Shown here: in pieces, positions 9,229 to 16,783 of the stretch
Layout of the letters: each line of letters starts with the position of its first letter
Position numbering within the stretch: position 1 is the stretch's first letter
Assembly (NCBI RefSeq): GCF_011059105.1
Contig: NZ_JAALLS010000002.1
Location: 1 to 64,000 of the forward strand
Reading direction: 5' to 3'
Length of the DNA: 64,000 bases
DNA from: Fodinibius halophilus
Lineage (GTDB): Bacteria > Bacteroidota > Rhodothermia > Balneolales > Balneolaceae
Notes under the pieces: model-generated
The model's input: only the letters and a program-made list of their open reading frames with translations
The model's database searches: none
What the model was told of the DNA's origin: nothing
Program-made: the position numbers and the translations under genes

Positions 9229-9453
9229 ATGAGTTACTACAAGAGAAAATTACCACATTGGCAACAGGTGGAGCAGAATATTTTATGATAGGGACCTTTG
9301 CAAAACCAGGCAGTCATCCTGAATGTAATGAAGGATCTCCCTTTCAACGGCAGCAGATGGATACTGGAGATTCTTCGACAAGCTCAGAATGACGAAATAA
9401 AAGGTTTTGCAAAGCCCTCTGATAATCAATTTGAAAGGGTCATTGCCGCAGTC
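9229..9453 (+). pseudogene. RAYT (REP-associated tyrosine transposase) N-terminal relic, interrupted by the MITE-like element
   Basis: The frame starts MSYYKRKLPHWQQ, the signature N-terminus of Y1 (IS200-like) RAYT transposases. After one frameshift it continues GAEYFMI. Removing the 129-bp element at 9291-9419 and one TGATA duplication joins this to INLKGSLPQ, giving EYFMIINLKGSLP, close to the family pattern GAxYFxTFRLxGSLP. The sequence then ends at the next REP, so only about 30 residues remain. Catalytic HUH and Tyr residues are absent. Confidence 0.75.
9286..9424 (+). mobile_element. 129-bp MITE-like element, copy 2, with 5-bp target duplication
   Basis: The element occupies 9291-9419 in the orientation opposite to copy 1 and is flanked by TGATA at 9286-9290 and 9420-9424. 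Its ends read GGGACCTTTGCAAAACC and GGTTTTGCAAAGCCCTC. By eye it differs from copy 1 at only one to three positions, so both insertions are recent or maintained by conversion. It carries the common TCATTCTGAGCTTGTCGAAG motif. Confidence 0.85.
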
Positions 9454-9461
9454 AACAAGGT

Positions 9462-9533
9462 AGGTCGGACATCTTGTCCGACTTTGGATAAATTAATCTA
9501 CTTTAAGAAACAGACGGGCAAGGATGCCCGTCG
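9462..9533 (+). repeat. Second REP hairpin pair
   Basis: GGTCGGACA-tct-TGTCCGAC (9462-9481) and GACGGGCA-agga-TGCCCGTC (9513-9532) precede a second RAYT relic. The first palindrome is the same REP type found on both sides of the UvrA-like gene at 46.4 and 48.9 kb. Confidence 0.75.
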
Positions 9534-9540
9534 TACATCT

Positions 9541-9582
9541 ATGGATTTTTATCAGAGAAAATTACCACATTGGCAGCCCTAA
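9541..9582 (+). pseudogene. Second RAYT N-terminal relic
   Basis: An ATG directly after the REP pair opens MDFYQRKLPHWQP and then meets a stop codon; nothing recognisable follows. The N-terminus is homologous to the relic at 9229, so this is the 5' stub of another REP-associated transposase copy. Confidence 0.65.
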
Positions 9583-9912
9583 GGATGACACTGCTTTTAC
9601 TGGGAGAAAGGAGTTTCCCTCCCTAATCGCAGGGAGGGACCAAGCGAGCACACCGAAACTTTCTTGGTCTACGAAGCCATACCTATGCCTAACGGGGCTA
9701 CTGCGCCCAAGTAGCTTTCGGCTGCGTAGGCTGTACTTCGGCAAATTTCCCCTTAGCATAGTAGATAGTGCAGGTGTGGGTGGGCCATAAAAAGGAGTTT
9801 TACAAAACCTTGCTTTATATGATTTGCCGGAAAGTACCCCCCCAGCCGCCCGACGAAAGATGGGAGCTCATCCGAAATGACAAGAGGAAAAGGAAATAAT
9901 TTATAGCACTTT

Positions 9913-10281
9913 TTATTGAGAAAGGATAGAAAGCTGGAACTTTATCTTATCAATAAGTTCCTTAAAATTGAGAGGCTTAATAACAAAATCATGCGCTCCG
10001 GCAAGAAGTGCTTTTTGCGTTACATCAACTTCTGCATAGGTGCTCATGATAATAATTCGCACTTGAGGGGTATTCTCTTTTAGAAATTGCAAAAAAGATT
10101 TGGACCCCAGCAAATGACTGTCGATGACAACTACTGCAATGGGTTCTGACAATAAAATCTTTTTGGCATTAATATCACTTTCTGCTGCTAAGCACTGAAA
10201 ACCCTCCTCATTCAAAACCAGATGCAGAGACTCTCGTACAGCCTCTTCCTCATCTATAATAAGTATGGGTTGGGAATTCAT
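9913..10281 (-). CDS. Stand-alone receiver-domain response regulator
   Basis: A 122-residue protein consisting only of a CheY-like receiver. The acidic pocket is IIDEEE near residue 9, the phospho-acceptor Asp is in VVVIDSHLLG near 54, the conserved Ser/Thr is in IIIMSTYAEVD and the Lys is in DFVIKPLNFKEL. It is clearly related to the receiver of the NtrC-type protein encoded at 11971-13329 (shared EEAVRESL/TSIRESL and KPLNFKE/KPLDFDE patterns) but lacks output domains. It may compete for phosphoryl groups from the local histidine kinase. It has its own -24/-12 promoter divergent from the YceI genes. Confidence 0.9.
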   Translation of the reverse strand: MNSQPILIIDEEEAVRESLHLVLNEEGFQCLAAESDINAKKILLSEPIAVVVIDSHLLGSKSFLQFLKENTPQVRIIIMSTYAEVDVTQKALLAGAHDFVIKPLNFKELIDKIKFQLSILSQ

Positions 10282-10328
10282 TATTCTGTTATTAGCATTA
10301 GCAGTTAGTGCACTCTATGTATTACTAA

Positions 10329-10345
10329 TGCAATTTTGAGTCCAG
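10329..10345 (-). promoter_or_regulatory. Sigma-54-type promoter of the receiver gene
   Basis: Read on the - strand this is CTGGACT-CAAAA-TTGCA, with GG and GC separated by 10 nt as sigma-54 requires. The predicted start is near 10317, 36 nt before the ATG. The two palindromic sites at 10463-10508 lie 120-175 bp upstream, in range for DNA-loop activation. Confidence 0.6.
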
Positions 10346-10462
10346 CTTTTTATAAACCTTACAACTTTTTGAATTCCCTTTTTTAACACCTACTTATCTG
10401 CGTTAAAAGGCAATTAAACAATTCTAATAGTCCTATTATTTGTGATACCCTTACCGGTGTCA

Positions 10463-10508
10463 TTGCAGTAGTGCATGGATGCATTGCTGTCTATTTGCAA
10501 TAGTGCAA
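10463..10508. promoter_or_regulatory. Palindromic activator sites in the divergent YceI/receiver region
   Basis: TTGCAGTAGTGCAT (10463-10476) and TTGCAATAGTGCAA (10495-10508) are dyads of the same type as those at 6652-6688. Centres are 32 bp apart, three helical turns. A further half-site, ATGCATTGC, lies between them. They can serve the rightward promoter at 10615 and the leftward promoter at 10329. Confidence 0.75.
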
Positions 10509-10614
10509 GCAAGACACACTACCATTTTATTTTATAATTAGTTATTTCAAAAACCCCCTTTTGAGACTTATAAATAGGGTTTTATGAAATAAATACCTGG
10601 AAGAAATGAGCTCT

Positions 10615-10631
10615 TTGGAACAGGCTTTGCA
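10615..10631 (+). promoter_or_regulatory. Sigma-54 (-24/-12) promoter of the YceI genes
   Basis: TTGGAAC-AGGCT-TTGCA has GG and GC 10 nt apart and only one mismatch in the -24 block. It lies 52 bp before the preferred ATG at 10683. It shares TTGGAACAG with the porin promoter at 6816. Confidence 0.8.
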
Positions 10632-10682
10632 TTACTAATAGTAGGAAACAATCCAACACATATGATAAAAAAAGAGGCCATT

Positions 10683-11291
10683 ATGAAAACTCTACTCACC
10701 AACTTAATTCTGATATTATTTGTTGCCACAAGCTCACTTACTGCCCAAACAACAGATTATGTTCTGCTTGATAAAAGCACCATGCAAATTGATGGTACAT
10801 CGACCATCCATGACTGGACATCTGAGGTTGAAGAAATTAATACTACCATTAATATTGAGAAAGAAGCACTTAAGGAAGAAACAGTAAATACCCCTGTGAA
10901 AACTTTTACAATGAGTATTCCTGTTAAATCTATAGAAAGTGGCAAAGGAGGGATGAACAAAAAGACCTATAAAGCACTAAAAGAAGATGACCATCCCAAC
11001 ATCACTTTTAAAATAGACTCCACCGAGATGTTAAATTATAACTCCTCTTCATCAACAATGGACCTGAATGTAACCGGAGAACTAGCTATAGCCGGGGTAA
11101 ATCGTACCATATCCCTACCGGTAAAAGGAGCTATTCAAGATGAAGGAATCTATAAGTTTACTGGGAACTATGAGATCAATATGAAAGATTATGATATAGA
11201 TCCCCCTTCGGCCGTCTTTGGAACGATAAAAAGCGGAGAAAAGGTTACTGTATCTTTTGAGCTTTACTTTTCAGCCGATAACCCAATGTAA
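10683..11291 (+). CDS. YceI-like periplasmic protein
   Basis: About 202 residues from the preferred ATG at 10683, which has AAAGAGG just upstream and gives a clean signal peptide (MKTLLTNLILILFVATSSLTAQ). The ATG at 10662 would add MIKKEAI in front. The mature part is a YceI lipocalin-like domain: IDGTSTIHDWTSEV, IPVKSIESGKGGMNKKTYKALK, HPNITFKI, GELAIAGVNRTISLPV and MKDYDIDPPSAVFGTIKSG. YceI proteins bind long isoprenoids or similar lipids in the periplasm; the ligand here is not known. It is the first gene of a two-gene operon under a sigma-54-type promoter. Confidence 0.88.
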   Translation: MKTLLTNLILILFVATSSLTAQTTDYVLLDKSTMQIDGTSTIHDWTSEVEEINTTINIEKEALKEETVNTPVKTFTMSIPVKSIESGKGGMNKKTYKALKEDDHPNITFKIDSTEMLNYNSSSSTMDLNVTGELAIAGVNRTISLPVKGAIQDEGIYKFTGNYEINMKDYDIDPPSAVFGTIKSGEKVTVSFELYFSADNPM

Positions 11292-11339
11292 CTAACCCTC
11301 AAGTTGCGTCTCACTCCAATTAAAACACAGCTAATCACA

Positions 11340-11966
11340 ATGCTTCAAACAGCCGGTTTACTCACAATTATCTTATCGATGCTATTACCCTTATGGAGTG
11401 GGGCACAATCATTACCTGGCGAACTTACTATTGCAAATGGCGGTAGAATATGGATTGAAGGAACAGCAGGTCCCGTAGATTTTAGTTGTCACGCCCAAGA
11501 ACTTTCGGGCCAAGGCCAAATTAACAGCACTACCAATCCCCAATCTGCAGTAAAAGAAGATGGAGAAGTACAAATATCGGTTTCGCTGCCTGTTCATTCC
11601 CTTGATTGTGGTAAAAGAGCGATGAACAACGATATGTATAAAGCGCTCAAGGCAGAACAGCATCCTTCCATCACCTATCAACTGTTGGAAGCCACTCTTG
11701 ACAAGAAAGCAGCTACACCCAATAGCTGGATGCCTATTATAACACGTGGAATTATGAATATCGCCGGTGTCTCTGATACCACAGAGGTTGAAGTGAAAGG
11801 GAAAGTAATTGACAATAATCACTTTCAAGTGAAAGGAAGCAAAGCACTGAATATGGATACTTACGATATTAAGCCACCCAGCAAAATGTTTGGACTTATT
11901 CGGGCTGATAAAAAATTAGATTTACACTTTAACGTCACCGTATCACTTCAATCTCAAAACAAATAG
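11340..11966 (+). CDS. Second YceI-like secreted protein
   Basis: About 208 residues from ATG 11340 (signal peptide LQTAGLLTIILSMLLPLWSGAQ); an in-frame TTG at 11304 is the alternative start. It is a diverged paralogue of the preceding gene with the same landmarks (VHSLDCGKRAMNNDMYKALK, HPSITYQL, IMNIAGVSDTTEVEV, NMDTYDIKPPSKMFGLIRA). Unlike the first, it has two cysteines (FSCHAQ and LDCGKR) that could form a disulfide. It follows the first YceI gene closely and ends 4 bp from the convergent NtrC-type gene. Confidence 0.83.
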   Translation: MLQTAGLLTIILSMLLPLWSGAQSLPGELTIANGGRIWIEGTAGPVDFSCHAQELSGQGQINSTTNPQSAVKEDGEVQISVSLPVHSLDCGKRAMNNDMYKALKAEQHPSITYQLLEATLDKKAATPNSWMPIITRGIMNIAGVSDTTEVEVKGKVIDNNHFQVKGSKALNMDTYDIKPPSKMFGLIRADKKLDLHFNVTVSLQSQNK

Positions 11967-11970
11967 CTAT

Positions 11971-13329
11971 CTAATCTGAAAGCCCCAATCGCTCCATCTT
12001 CCGATAAAGTGTCGAGGGATCGATGCCCAGCAGACGGGCCGCTTCCGATTTATTCCCTTCGGTACGTTTCAACATACTTTTTATGTGATGTTTTTCAAAC
12101 ACACGCACGGCCTGGTCCAAGGATTCGCTATCCATATTAAACTCTTCGGATCCCGAAGCATCCCGGATGGCACTTGGCAGATCTTGCAGCTGCAAATAAT
12201 CACTGTCACTTAACAATACCGATCGTTCAATCACATTCTCCAGCTCCCGGACCTGACCTTTCCACTGGTAAGCCATCATGGCACTCATTGCCTCGCTTGA
12301 GATACCCTTTAAGTTTCTTTTCAGTTCCTTATTATATTTTTTTAGGAAATGATGGGCCAACAGAGGGATATCGTCTCGGCGTTGCTGCAGAGGAGGCAGA
12401 GAAAGCTCAACAACGTTAAGTCTGTAATAAAGATCATCTCGAAAGTTTCCTTTTTCAACTTCTGCTTCCAGATCTTGATTGGTGGCTGATATTATTCGGG
12501 TATCAAAATTAATTGTTTTATTTGATCCCACCGGTTTTACTTCCCGCTCTTGCAGTACACGTAATAAATTTACTTGCAAGTTCAGTGGAATCTCAGCTAT
12601 CTCATCTAAAAAGACCGTACCGCCATGGGCCGCTACAAAAACCCCATCCTTATCCGTCGTAGCCCCGGTAAACGCTCCTTTTGTGTGTCCAAAAAGTTCT
12701 GACTCAACAAGATCTTCTGGAATGGCACCACAATTAATTGCTAAAAATGGCTTATTAGAACGGTCACTATTTGAATGAATGGCACGGGCTACCAACTCCT
12801 TTCCGGTACCACTTTTGCCCGTCACCAACACATTACTATTAGCGCTACTTACTCGCTCTACCATTTTGTATACCTTTTTCATGGCATCGCTTTCGCCGAT
12901 GATATGATTGAAATTATATTCCTGGTCGATCTTCTCACGCAGATATTTATTCTCCTGTGCTACTTTTTTATGCTCCAATAGATTTTCTATGCGGATGAGC
13001 ACCTCATCAAAATCAAGTGGCTTTAAAATATAATCTGCAGCCCCTTTGCGCAGTGCACTAATGGCGGTCTCAATGGTAGCGTGGGCCGTAATAATAATTG
13101 TTAACGTATCTGAAGAGTGCTGCAGCGCATATTCCAATACACCAAGCCCATCCCTTTTGGGCATTTTTAAATCGGAGACAATAATATCGAAACTATTTTG
13201 ATCTATAACCTGTATAGCCTCCTCACCATTCTCAACAGCCGTACAGTTGTACCCTTCATCTTCAAGTACAATGGTTAAGGATTCTCGAATGCTTGTTTCA
13301 TCGTCTGCTACTAAAATTGATCCAGTCAT
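11971..13329 (-). CDS. NtrC-family sigma-54-dependent response regulator
   Basis: A 452-residue regulator with three parts. The receiver spans about 1-120 (ADDE, phospho-Asp in IIVSDLKMPKRDG, KPLDFDEV). The sigma-54 AAA+ domain spans about 140-370, with Walker A GKSGTGKELVARAIH, the sigma-54-contacting loop GAFTGA and Walker B VFLDEIAEIP. A Fis-type helix-turn-helix closes it (GNKSEAARLLGIDPSTLYRK). It is the second gene of an operon with the histidine kinase, 4 bp apart. Intact GAFTGA means it can activate RpoN promoters; those at 6816, 10329 and 10615 are the obvious candidates. Confidence 0.95.
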   Translation of the reverse strand: MTGSILVADDETSIRESLTIVLEDEGYNCTAVENGEEAIQVIDQNSFDIIVSDLKMPKRDGLGVLEYALQHSSDTLTIIITAHATIETAISALRKGAADYILKPLDFDEVLIRIENLLEHKKVAQENKYLREKIDQEYNFNHIIGESDAMKKVYKMVERVSSANSNVLVTGKSGTGKELVARAIHSNSDRSNKPFLAINCGAIPEDLVESELFGHTKGAFTGATTDKDGVFVAAHGGTVFLDEIAEIPLNLQVNLLRVLQEREVKPVGSNKTINFDTRIISATNQDLEAEVEKGNFRDDLYYRLNVVELSLPPLQQRRDDIPLLAHHFLKKYNKELKRNLKGISSEAMSAMMAYQWKGQVRELENVIERSVLLSDSDYLQLQDLPSAIRDASGSEEFNMDSESLDQAVRVFEKHHIKSMLKRTEGNKSEAARLLGIDPSTLYRKMERLGLSD

Positions 13330-13333
13330 ATTA

Positions 13334-14638
13334 TTAGTTTTTTATCGGTAATTCTATAATAAAAGTTGCTCCTTCTCCCGGCTCTGACTCCACCCAAATA
13401 GAACCATCCATTTTACTAATAATTCCATGACTCACCGAGAGGCCCAGCCCTGTTCCACTCCCCACTTCTTTGGTCGTAAAGAACGGTTCAAATATACGGG
13501 ATTGGTCTTCTTCTGTTATCCCTTTTCCAACATCTGCTACTTTTAATTTAATATGCTGTTCTTCTCGGATAGTAGTAATGGTAACTACGGGTTCTGAGAT
13601 CCCTTCCATCGCATCCACAGCATTTAAAAATAAATTTACCAACACCTGGTGTATTTGGTCGGGTACACAGGTAATGGGCGGGAGGTTATCCTCAAGATTC
13701 ATTTCAAAATTCACATTACGACAGCGTGCATCATGCTTCAATAACCCAACAGCAGATTGTATTTCTTCATTTATCTGTACATTTTCTGCCTGCATGCTCG
13801 AGGGCCGCGAAAAGTCTACCAAATCACGGACAATCTTATTAATTCGCTGTATATGCTCACGAACCTTCTTAAGCTGATCCTGCAAAAAGTCATCGTCTGT
13901 TTTACGCTGGCATACCTGGACCAATGAAGAAATAGCAGTCAGAGGGTTGCCAACCTCATGAGCTACCCCGGCTGCCATATGACCTACAGTAGCTAATCGC
14001 TCAGATTGCTGAATCTGCTCTTCTCGCATCTTAATATCCGTAAGATCACGTAATATCTGAGACCGCCCCACAATTTCGCCATCTTTATTTCTGATGAATG
14101 ATTCTGTTAAGTTAACCAGTTTTTTTTCACCATTTTGGGTCAATCGCTCAGTCTCATAATTTCGAACATGGCCCTTATATTTAAGGCCAAACTCGATACA
14201 TTCCAGCTCTTGCATGGCAATAAGCTCATCAGGTACTATATAGGATATCGGTTTACCAATAATCTCATCCCGCTCCCATCCCAACATCTCTTCCGCACCC
14301 TGATTCCAGGAAGTAATAACCCTTTCATTATCAATAGTAATAATGGCATCGGCCGAATGCTCAATAATATCGCTGTAGCGTAACTTTGTTGCTTCAAGGC
14401 GATCCTCATAATATTCTCTATAATTGTAGACCGTCCAGGCAGCCCATAGCATGAGTACAAGAGCAACGATAACTCCTCTGCTAAAATATAACCACTGCAT
14501 CGTTTCCGACGATGTTTCAGTCAACAACGTCTGATGAATAATTTCGAACGCACCAAAACCAATACCAATGATAATGAGTGAGGTAAAAAAGAGGTATCCC
14601 ACTCGAGCTTCTCGTAAAAAGCGAAGAATTTCTTTCAT
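13334..14638 (-). CDS. Membrane PAS-domain histidine kinase
   Basis: A 434-residue sensor kinase. Two transmembrane helices lie at about 15-35 and 52-70, with a short extracytoplasmic loop. A PAS domain follows at about 85-205 (HSADAIITIDNERVITSWNQ). The HisKA motif is GVAHEVGNPLTAISS, followed by the N box (LFLNAVDAM), G1 (DVGKGI) and G2 (GTGLGLS). This layout is typical of NtrB/AtoS-type kinases that pair with NtrC-type regulators, and the regulator gene follows directly. The periplasmic loop is too short to act as a ligand domain, so sensing is probably by PAS or membrane. Confidence 0.94.
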   Translation of the reverse strand: MKEILRFLREARVGYLFFTSLIIIGIGFGAFEIIHQTLLTETSSETMQWLYFSRGVIVALVLMLWAAWTVYNYREYYEDRLEATKLRYSDIIEHSADAIITIDNERVITSWNQGAEEMLGWERDEIIGKPISYIVPDELIAMQELECIEFGLKYKGHVRNYETERLTQNGEKKLVNLTESFIRNKDGEIVGRSQILRDLTDIKMREEQIQQSERLATVGHMAAGVAHEVGNPLTAISSLVQVCQRKTDDDFLQDQLKKVREHIQRINKIVRDLVDFSRPSSMQAENVQINEEIQSAVGLLKHDARCRNVNFEMNLEDNLPPITCVPDQIHQVLVNLFLNAVDAMEGISEPVVTITTIREEQHIKLKVADVGKGITEEDQSRIFEPFFTTKEVGSGTGLGLSVSHGIISKMDGSIWVESEPGEGATFIIELPIKN

Positions 14639-14680
14639 CTCCGAATTGCTAAATAATTATTGAATTCCCTAACACGCATA

Positions 14681-15154
14681 CTACCAACTGCCAAGCAACT
14701 TTCGCACCAATACAATTTGACCAATATGATAAGCATTATGATCGACAATTAGCATTGCTTCCCGAAATAAAGTTTGACCGTCTCCATGAGTAATTAGTTC
14801 CTGCAGCTCATGATCAGAATCTCGGACCAGAGACTTCATCTCTTCTATTCCCTCACGCACTTCCCGGATAGCATTTTGCAACTCGTCTTTACTGTTTGGG
14901 GAGTGGGAATCTGGCCAATATGCTTCTGGCCAGTCGATAGCCTCATATTCTGGGTTTTTACAAAATTCAAGAATATCGTTTTGGGCAATTCGGATATGTT
15001 CAATGAGCTCCCAAATGGTATGAGGAACACCTTCAACCTTGATGCCGGCTTGTTTATACGTAATACCCAGTACTGCCTGACTAAAGGTAACGTGGGCATT
15101 TTCACCTTCTAATTGTTCAAGCAGAAGTGTCCTGACCGACTTCTTTATAGCCAT
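14681..15154 (-). CDS. DinB-family (DUF664-like) putative metalloprotein
   Basis: A 157-residue four-helix protein. Histidines expected to bind a divalent metal are in TIWELIEHIRIAQND (about residue 50) and DHNAYHIGQIVLVR (about 135-142). DinB/YfiT-like proteins include thiol-dependent transferases; here the substrate is unknown. It lies 43 bp upstream of the histidine kinase in the same direction and may share its transcript. Confidence 0.85.
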   Translation of the reverse strand: MAIKKSVRTLLLEQLEGENAHVTFSQAVLGITYKQAGIKVEGVPHTIWELIEHIRIAQNDILEFCKNPEYEAIDWPEAYWPDSHSPNSKDELQNAIREVREGIEEMKSLVRDSDHELQELITHGDGQTLFREAMLIVDHNAYHIGQIVLVRKLLGSW

Positions 15155-15284
15155 AACTATGGTTTTACAATTGAATTACCTTTTATATCAATATCTGCGA
15201 TGCATAATAAAAGATGCCAAAAGAAAAGAAAGTTAAGAAAGGAAAAATACTACAATCAGAGGGGCTAAAAAAGGTAGTAAATGA

Positions 15285-15416
15285 CAAAAGCCCTGCAGGC
15301 GCAGAGCTTTTTTTCAAGTAACTGTTTATAATATACGCATAGAACCCCATACAGAACAACTATTTCTTTAATTCCCCACTTAATATATAAGTGATCTATA
15401 ACTAATGGCTATTAAT
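15285..15416 (+). repeat. Terminator-containing repeat, unit A
   Basis: The unit begins with the hairpin AAAGCCCTGC / GCAGAGCTTT plus a T run (15287-15315), followed by ACTGTTTATAATATA and an AT-rich segment containing ACAGAACAACTATTTCTTTA and TTAATATATAAGTGATCTATA. Units B and C repeat this order about 380 and 745 bp further on. No protein is encoded. Confidence 0.75.
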
Positions 15417-15663
15417 AGGTAATTAAAGTATAACTTACAGCAGCATTTCTAATTTAAAATAAAGTTAAATATTAAACTTTTAGATGCCTATATGTGCACT
15501 CTTATACATATTAAGTAACATTTAGGGGGGCTAAAGCAAGAATGGAAATTCCACCTATTACATACGACAGGTTTCTTTTTTAAAAGTTCAGAATCGTAAT
15601 AGTAGTGCCTACTGTAACTCAGTAAAGGAAAGTAAGTTATCCTAAAGGAGGAGGGAGAAATAG

Positions 15664-15773
15664 CAAAAGCCCTGCGAGCGCAAAGCTTTTTTGATCAACT
15701 GTTTACAATATACAAAGATTATAGTGTACAGATCAATAATATCTGTCACTACCCAACTAATCTATAAATAATA
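15664..15773 (+). repeat. Terminator-containing repeat, unit B
   Basis: The same hairpin (AAAGCCCTGCGAGCGCAAAGCTTTTTT) is followed by ACTGTTTACAATATA and a more diverged AT-rich tail. It is preceded by a purine-rich AAAGGAGGAGGGAGAAATAGC, comparable to the sequence before unit C. Confidence 0.7.
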
Positions 15774-16028
15774 TGTATGTAATATACTTTAAAACATATC
15801 TATTCATCTATTAATAATTAGCAGCGTGCTTATGGATATAATCTAATTATACATCTGAAATCATTGATTTGTGCTAATACTGAGCTATCCTTAAGACAAG
15901 CAAAATTATTTAACACAAAAAAGCAGTGATAATAAAAATCATATACCAAACCTGGCGGTTCTGATTGAATACATGAATGGGAGGGAATAAAACGACGCGG
16001 ATTGCAATAGTGGGGAAGGGAAAAATAG

Positions 16029-16157
16029 CAAAAGCCCTGCTGATGCAGAGCTTTTTTCGAAACACTGTTTACAATATAAGCATAGATCCCTATACAGAAC
16101 AACTATTTCTTTAGCTCACTATTTAATATATAAGTAATCTATAATTAATAGTTATTA
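16029..16157 (+). repeat. Terminator-containing repeat, unit C
   Basis: The hairpin AAAGCCCTGCTGATGCAGAGCTTTTTT is followed by ACTGTTTACAATATA and a tail very similar to unit A (ACAGAACAACTATTTCTTTA, TTAATATATAAGTAATCTATA). It ends about 85 bp before the HTH gene. Together the three units suggest tandem copies of a short transcribed locus, possibly small RNAs, each ending in a rho-independent terminator. Confidence 0.7.
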
Positions 16158-16243
16158 AACTTTATGTAATATTAGGTTATTGTTATTTTAGAAATCGAAA
16201 TACATTAATTTTTTTGAACACAAATAACTGGTATTTGTTCAGC

Positions 16244-16654
16244 ATGCCTAAACAAGTTGGCGACCTGGTACTTTATTCGGTTGATGATTTACATAAACAG
16301 CTAGGACTCAGCAAAATGACGATCCGGGCCTACCTGCGGGATGGAAAAATCCGTGCTCGCAAATTAGGAGTACAATGGTATGTTACTGAAGAAGCTCTGC
16401 GAGAATACTTCGGAGAATCCTCTAAATCCAAATCAACAACTGTTCCTAAAAAACCAAAGAATTATCGCTATGTTGTCAAAGGCATAAATGACCTGGTAAG
16501 TGAACAAGAAGAATGTGCCACTATACAGGAAACAATCAGCTGTATTGAAGATCAGGCTATTATTAGTTTATTCCAGGTAGCAATTATTGATCGCGACTCC
16601 GACGAAGTGGTAGAGCTGATAAAAGCGCGCGATTTCCTGGATCGCCACAAATAA
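16244..16654 (+). CDS. Helix-turn-helix (excisionase-type) DNA-binding protein
   Basis: About 136 residues from ATG 16244; an in-frame TTG at 16214 would add ten residues. Residues 8-55 form a winged-helix HTH_17/MerR-like domain: LYSVDDLHKQLGLSKMTIRAYLRDGKIRARKLGVQWYVTEEALREYF. A basic Lys/Ser linker follows, then an acidic helical C-terminal part. Excisionase-like HTH proteins regulate genes or assist recombination, but no integrase is near. The three repeat units directly upstream could be its targets, which is speculation. Confidence 0.75.
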   Translation: MPKQVGDLVLYSVDDLHKQLGLSKMTIRAYLRDGKIRARKLGVQWYVTEEALREYFGESSKSKSTTVPKKPKNYRYVVKGINDLVSEQEECATIQETISCIEDQAIISLFQVAIIDRDSDEVVELIKARDFLDRHK

Positions 16655-16690
16655 AAAAGCCCCCGGCATTTTACAGCCGGGAGCCTGTCT
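16655..16690 (+). terminator. Terminator after the HTH gene
   Basis: The stem CCCGGC / GCCGGG (16662-16667 and 16676-16681) lies just after the stop codon and is preceded by an A run. The T tract is weak on the + strand, so it works better on the opposite strand. Confidence 0.5.
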
Positions 16691-16783
16691 AGCCACTCAT
16701 TACAATCAAGGATCACAGCAGACTTAACTACTGCTTCATTAATAAATACGAGAATTTTACTAACACAGATTTAATTTTATCCT

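Larger units (their letters stand above)
8400..9912. repeat. Repeat-rich gene desert
   Basis: About 1.5 kb without an intact gene. It holds fragments of dispersed repeats: an ATCCTGA...TTCAGGATGACA dyad near 8610-8660, a TCATTGCGAGGAG...GCAATCTCC repeat at 8693-8733, REP hairpins, two RAYT relics, a MITE-like element, a degenerate TTTTACAAAACC end near 9797, and two GATGGGAGCTCAT fragments (about 8501 and 9857). The open frames here do not resemble proteins. It appears to be a landing zone for small elements. Confidence 0.7.

Noticed and set aside
8339-9790. Short + strand open frames in the repeat-rich stretch
   Set aside because: They consist of repeats, palindromes and RAYT stubs, lack ribosome sites and resemble no protein.
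15830-16102. A 90-residue leftward open frame
   Set aside because: It runs through repeat unit C and its terminator and has no coding character.
15285-16157. CRISPR array or satellite DNA
   Set aside because: Only three units of over 100 bp, spaced by unique 250-bp sequence, each starting with a terminator hairpin.
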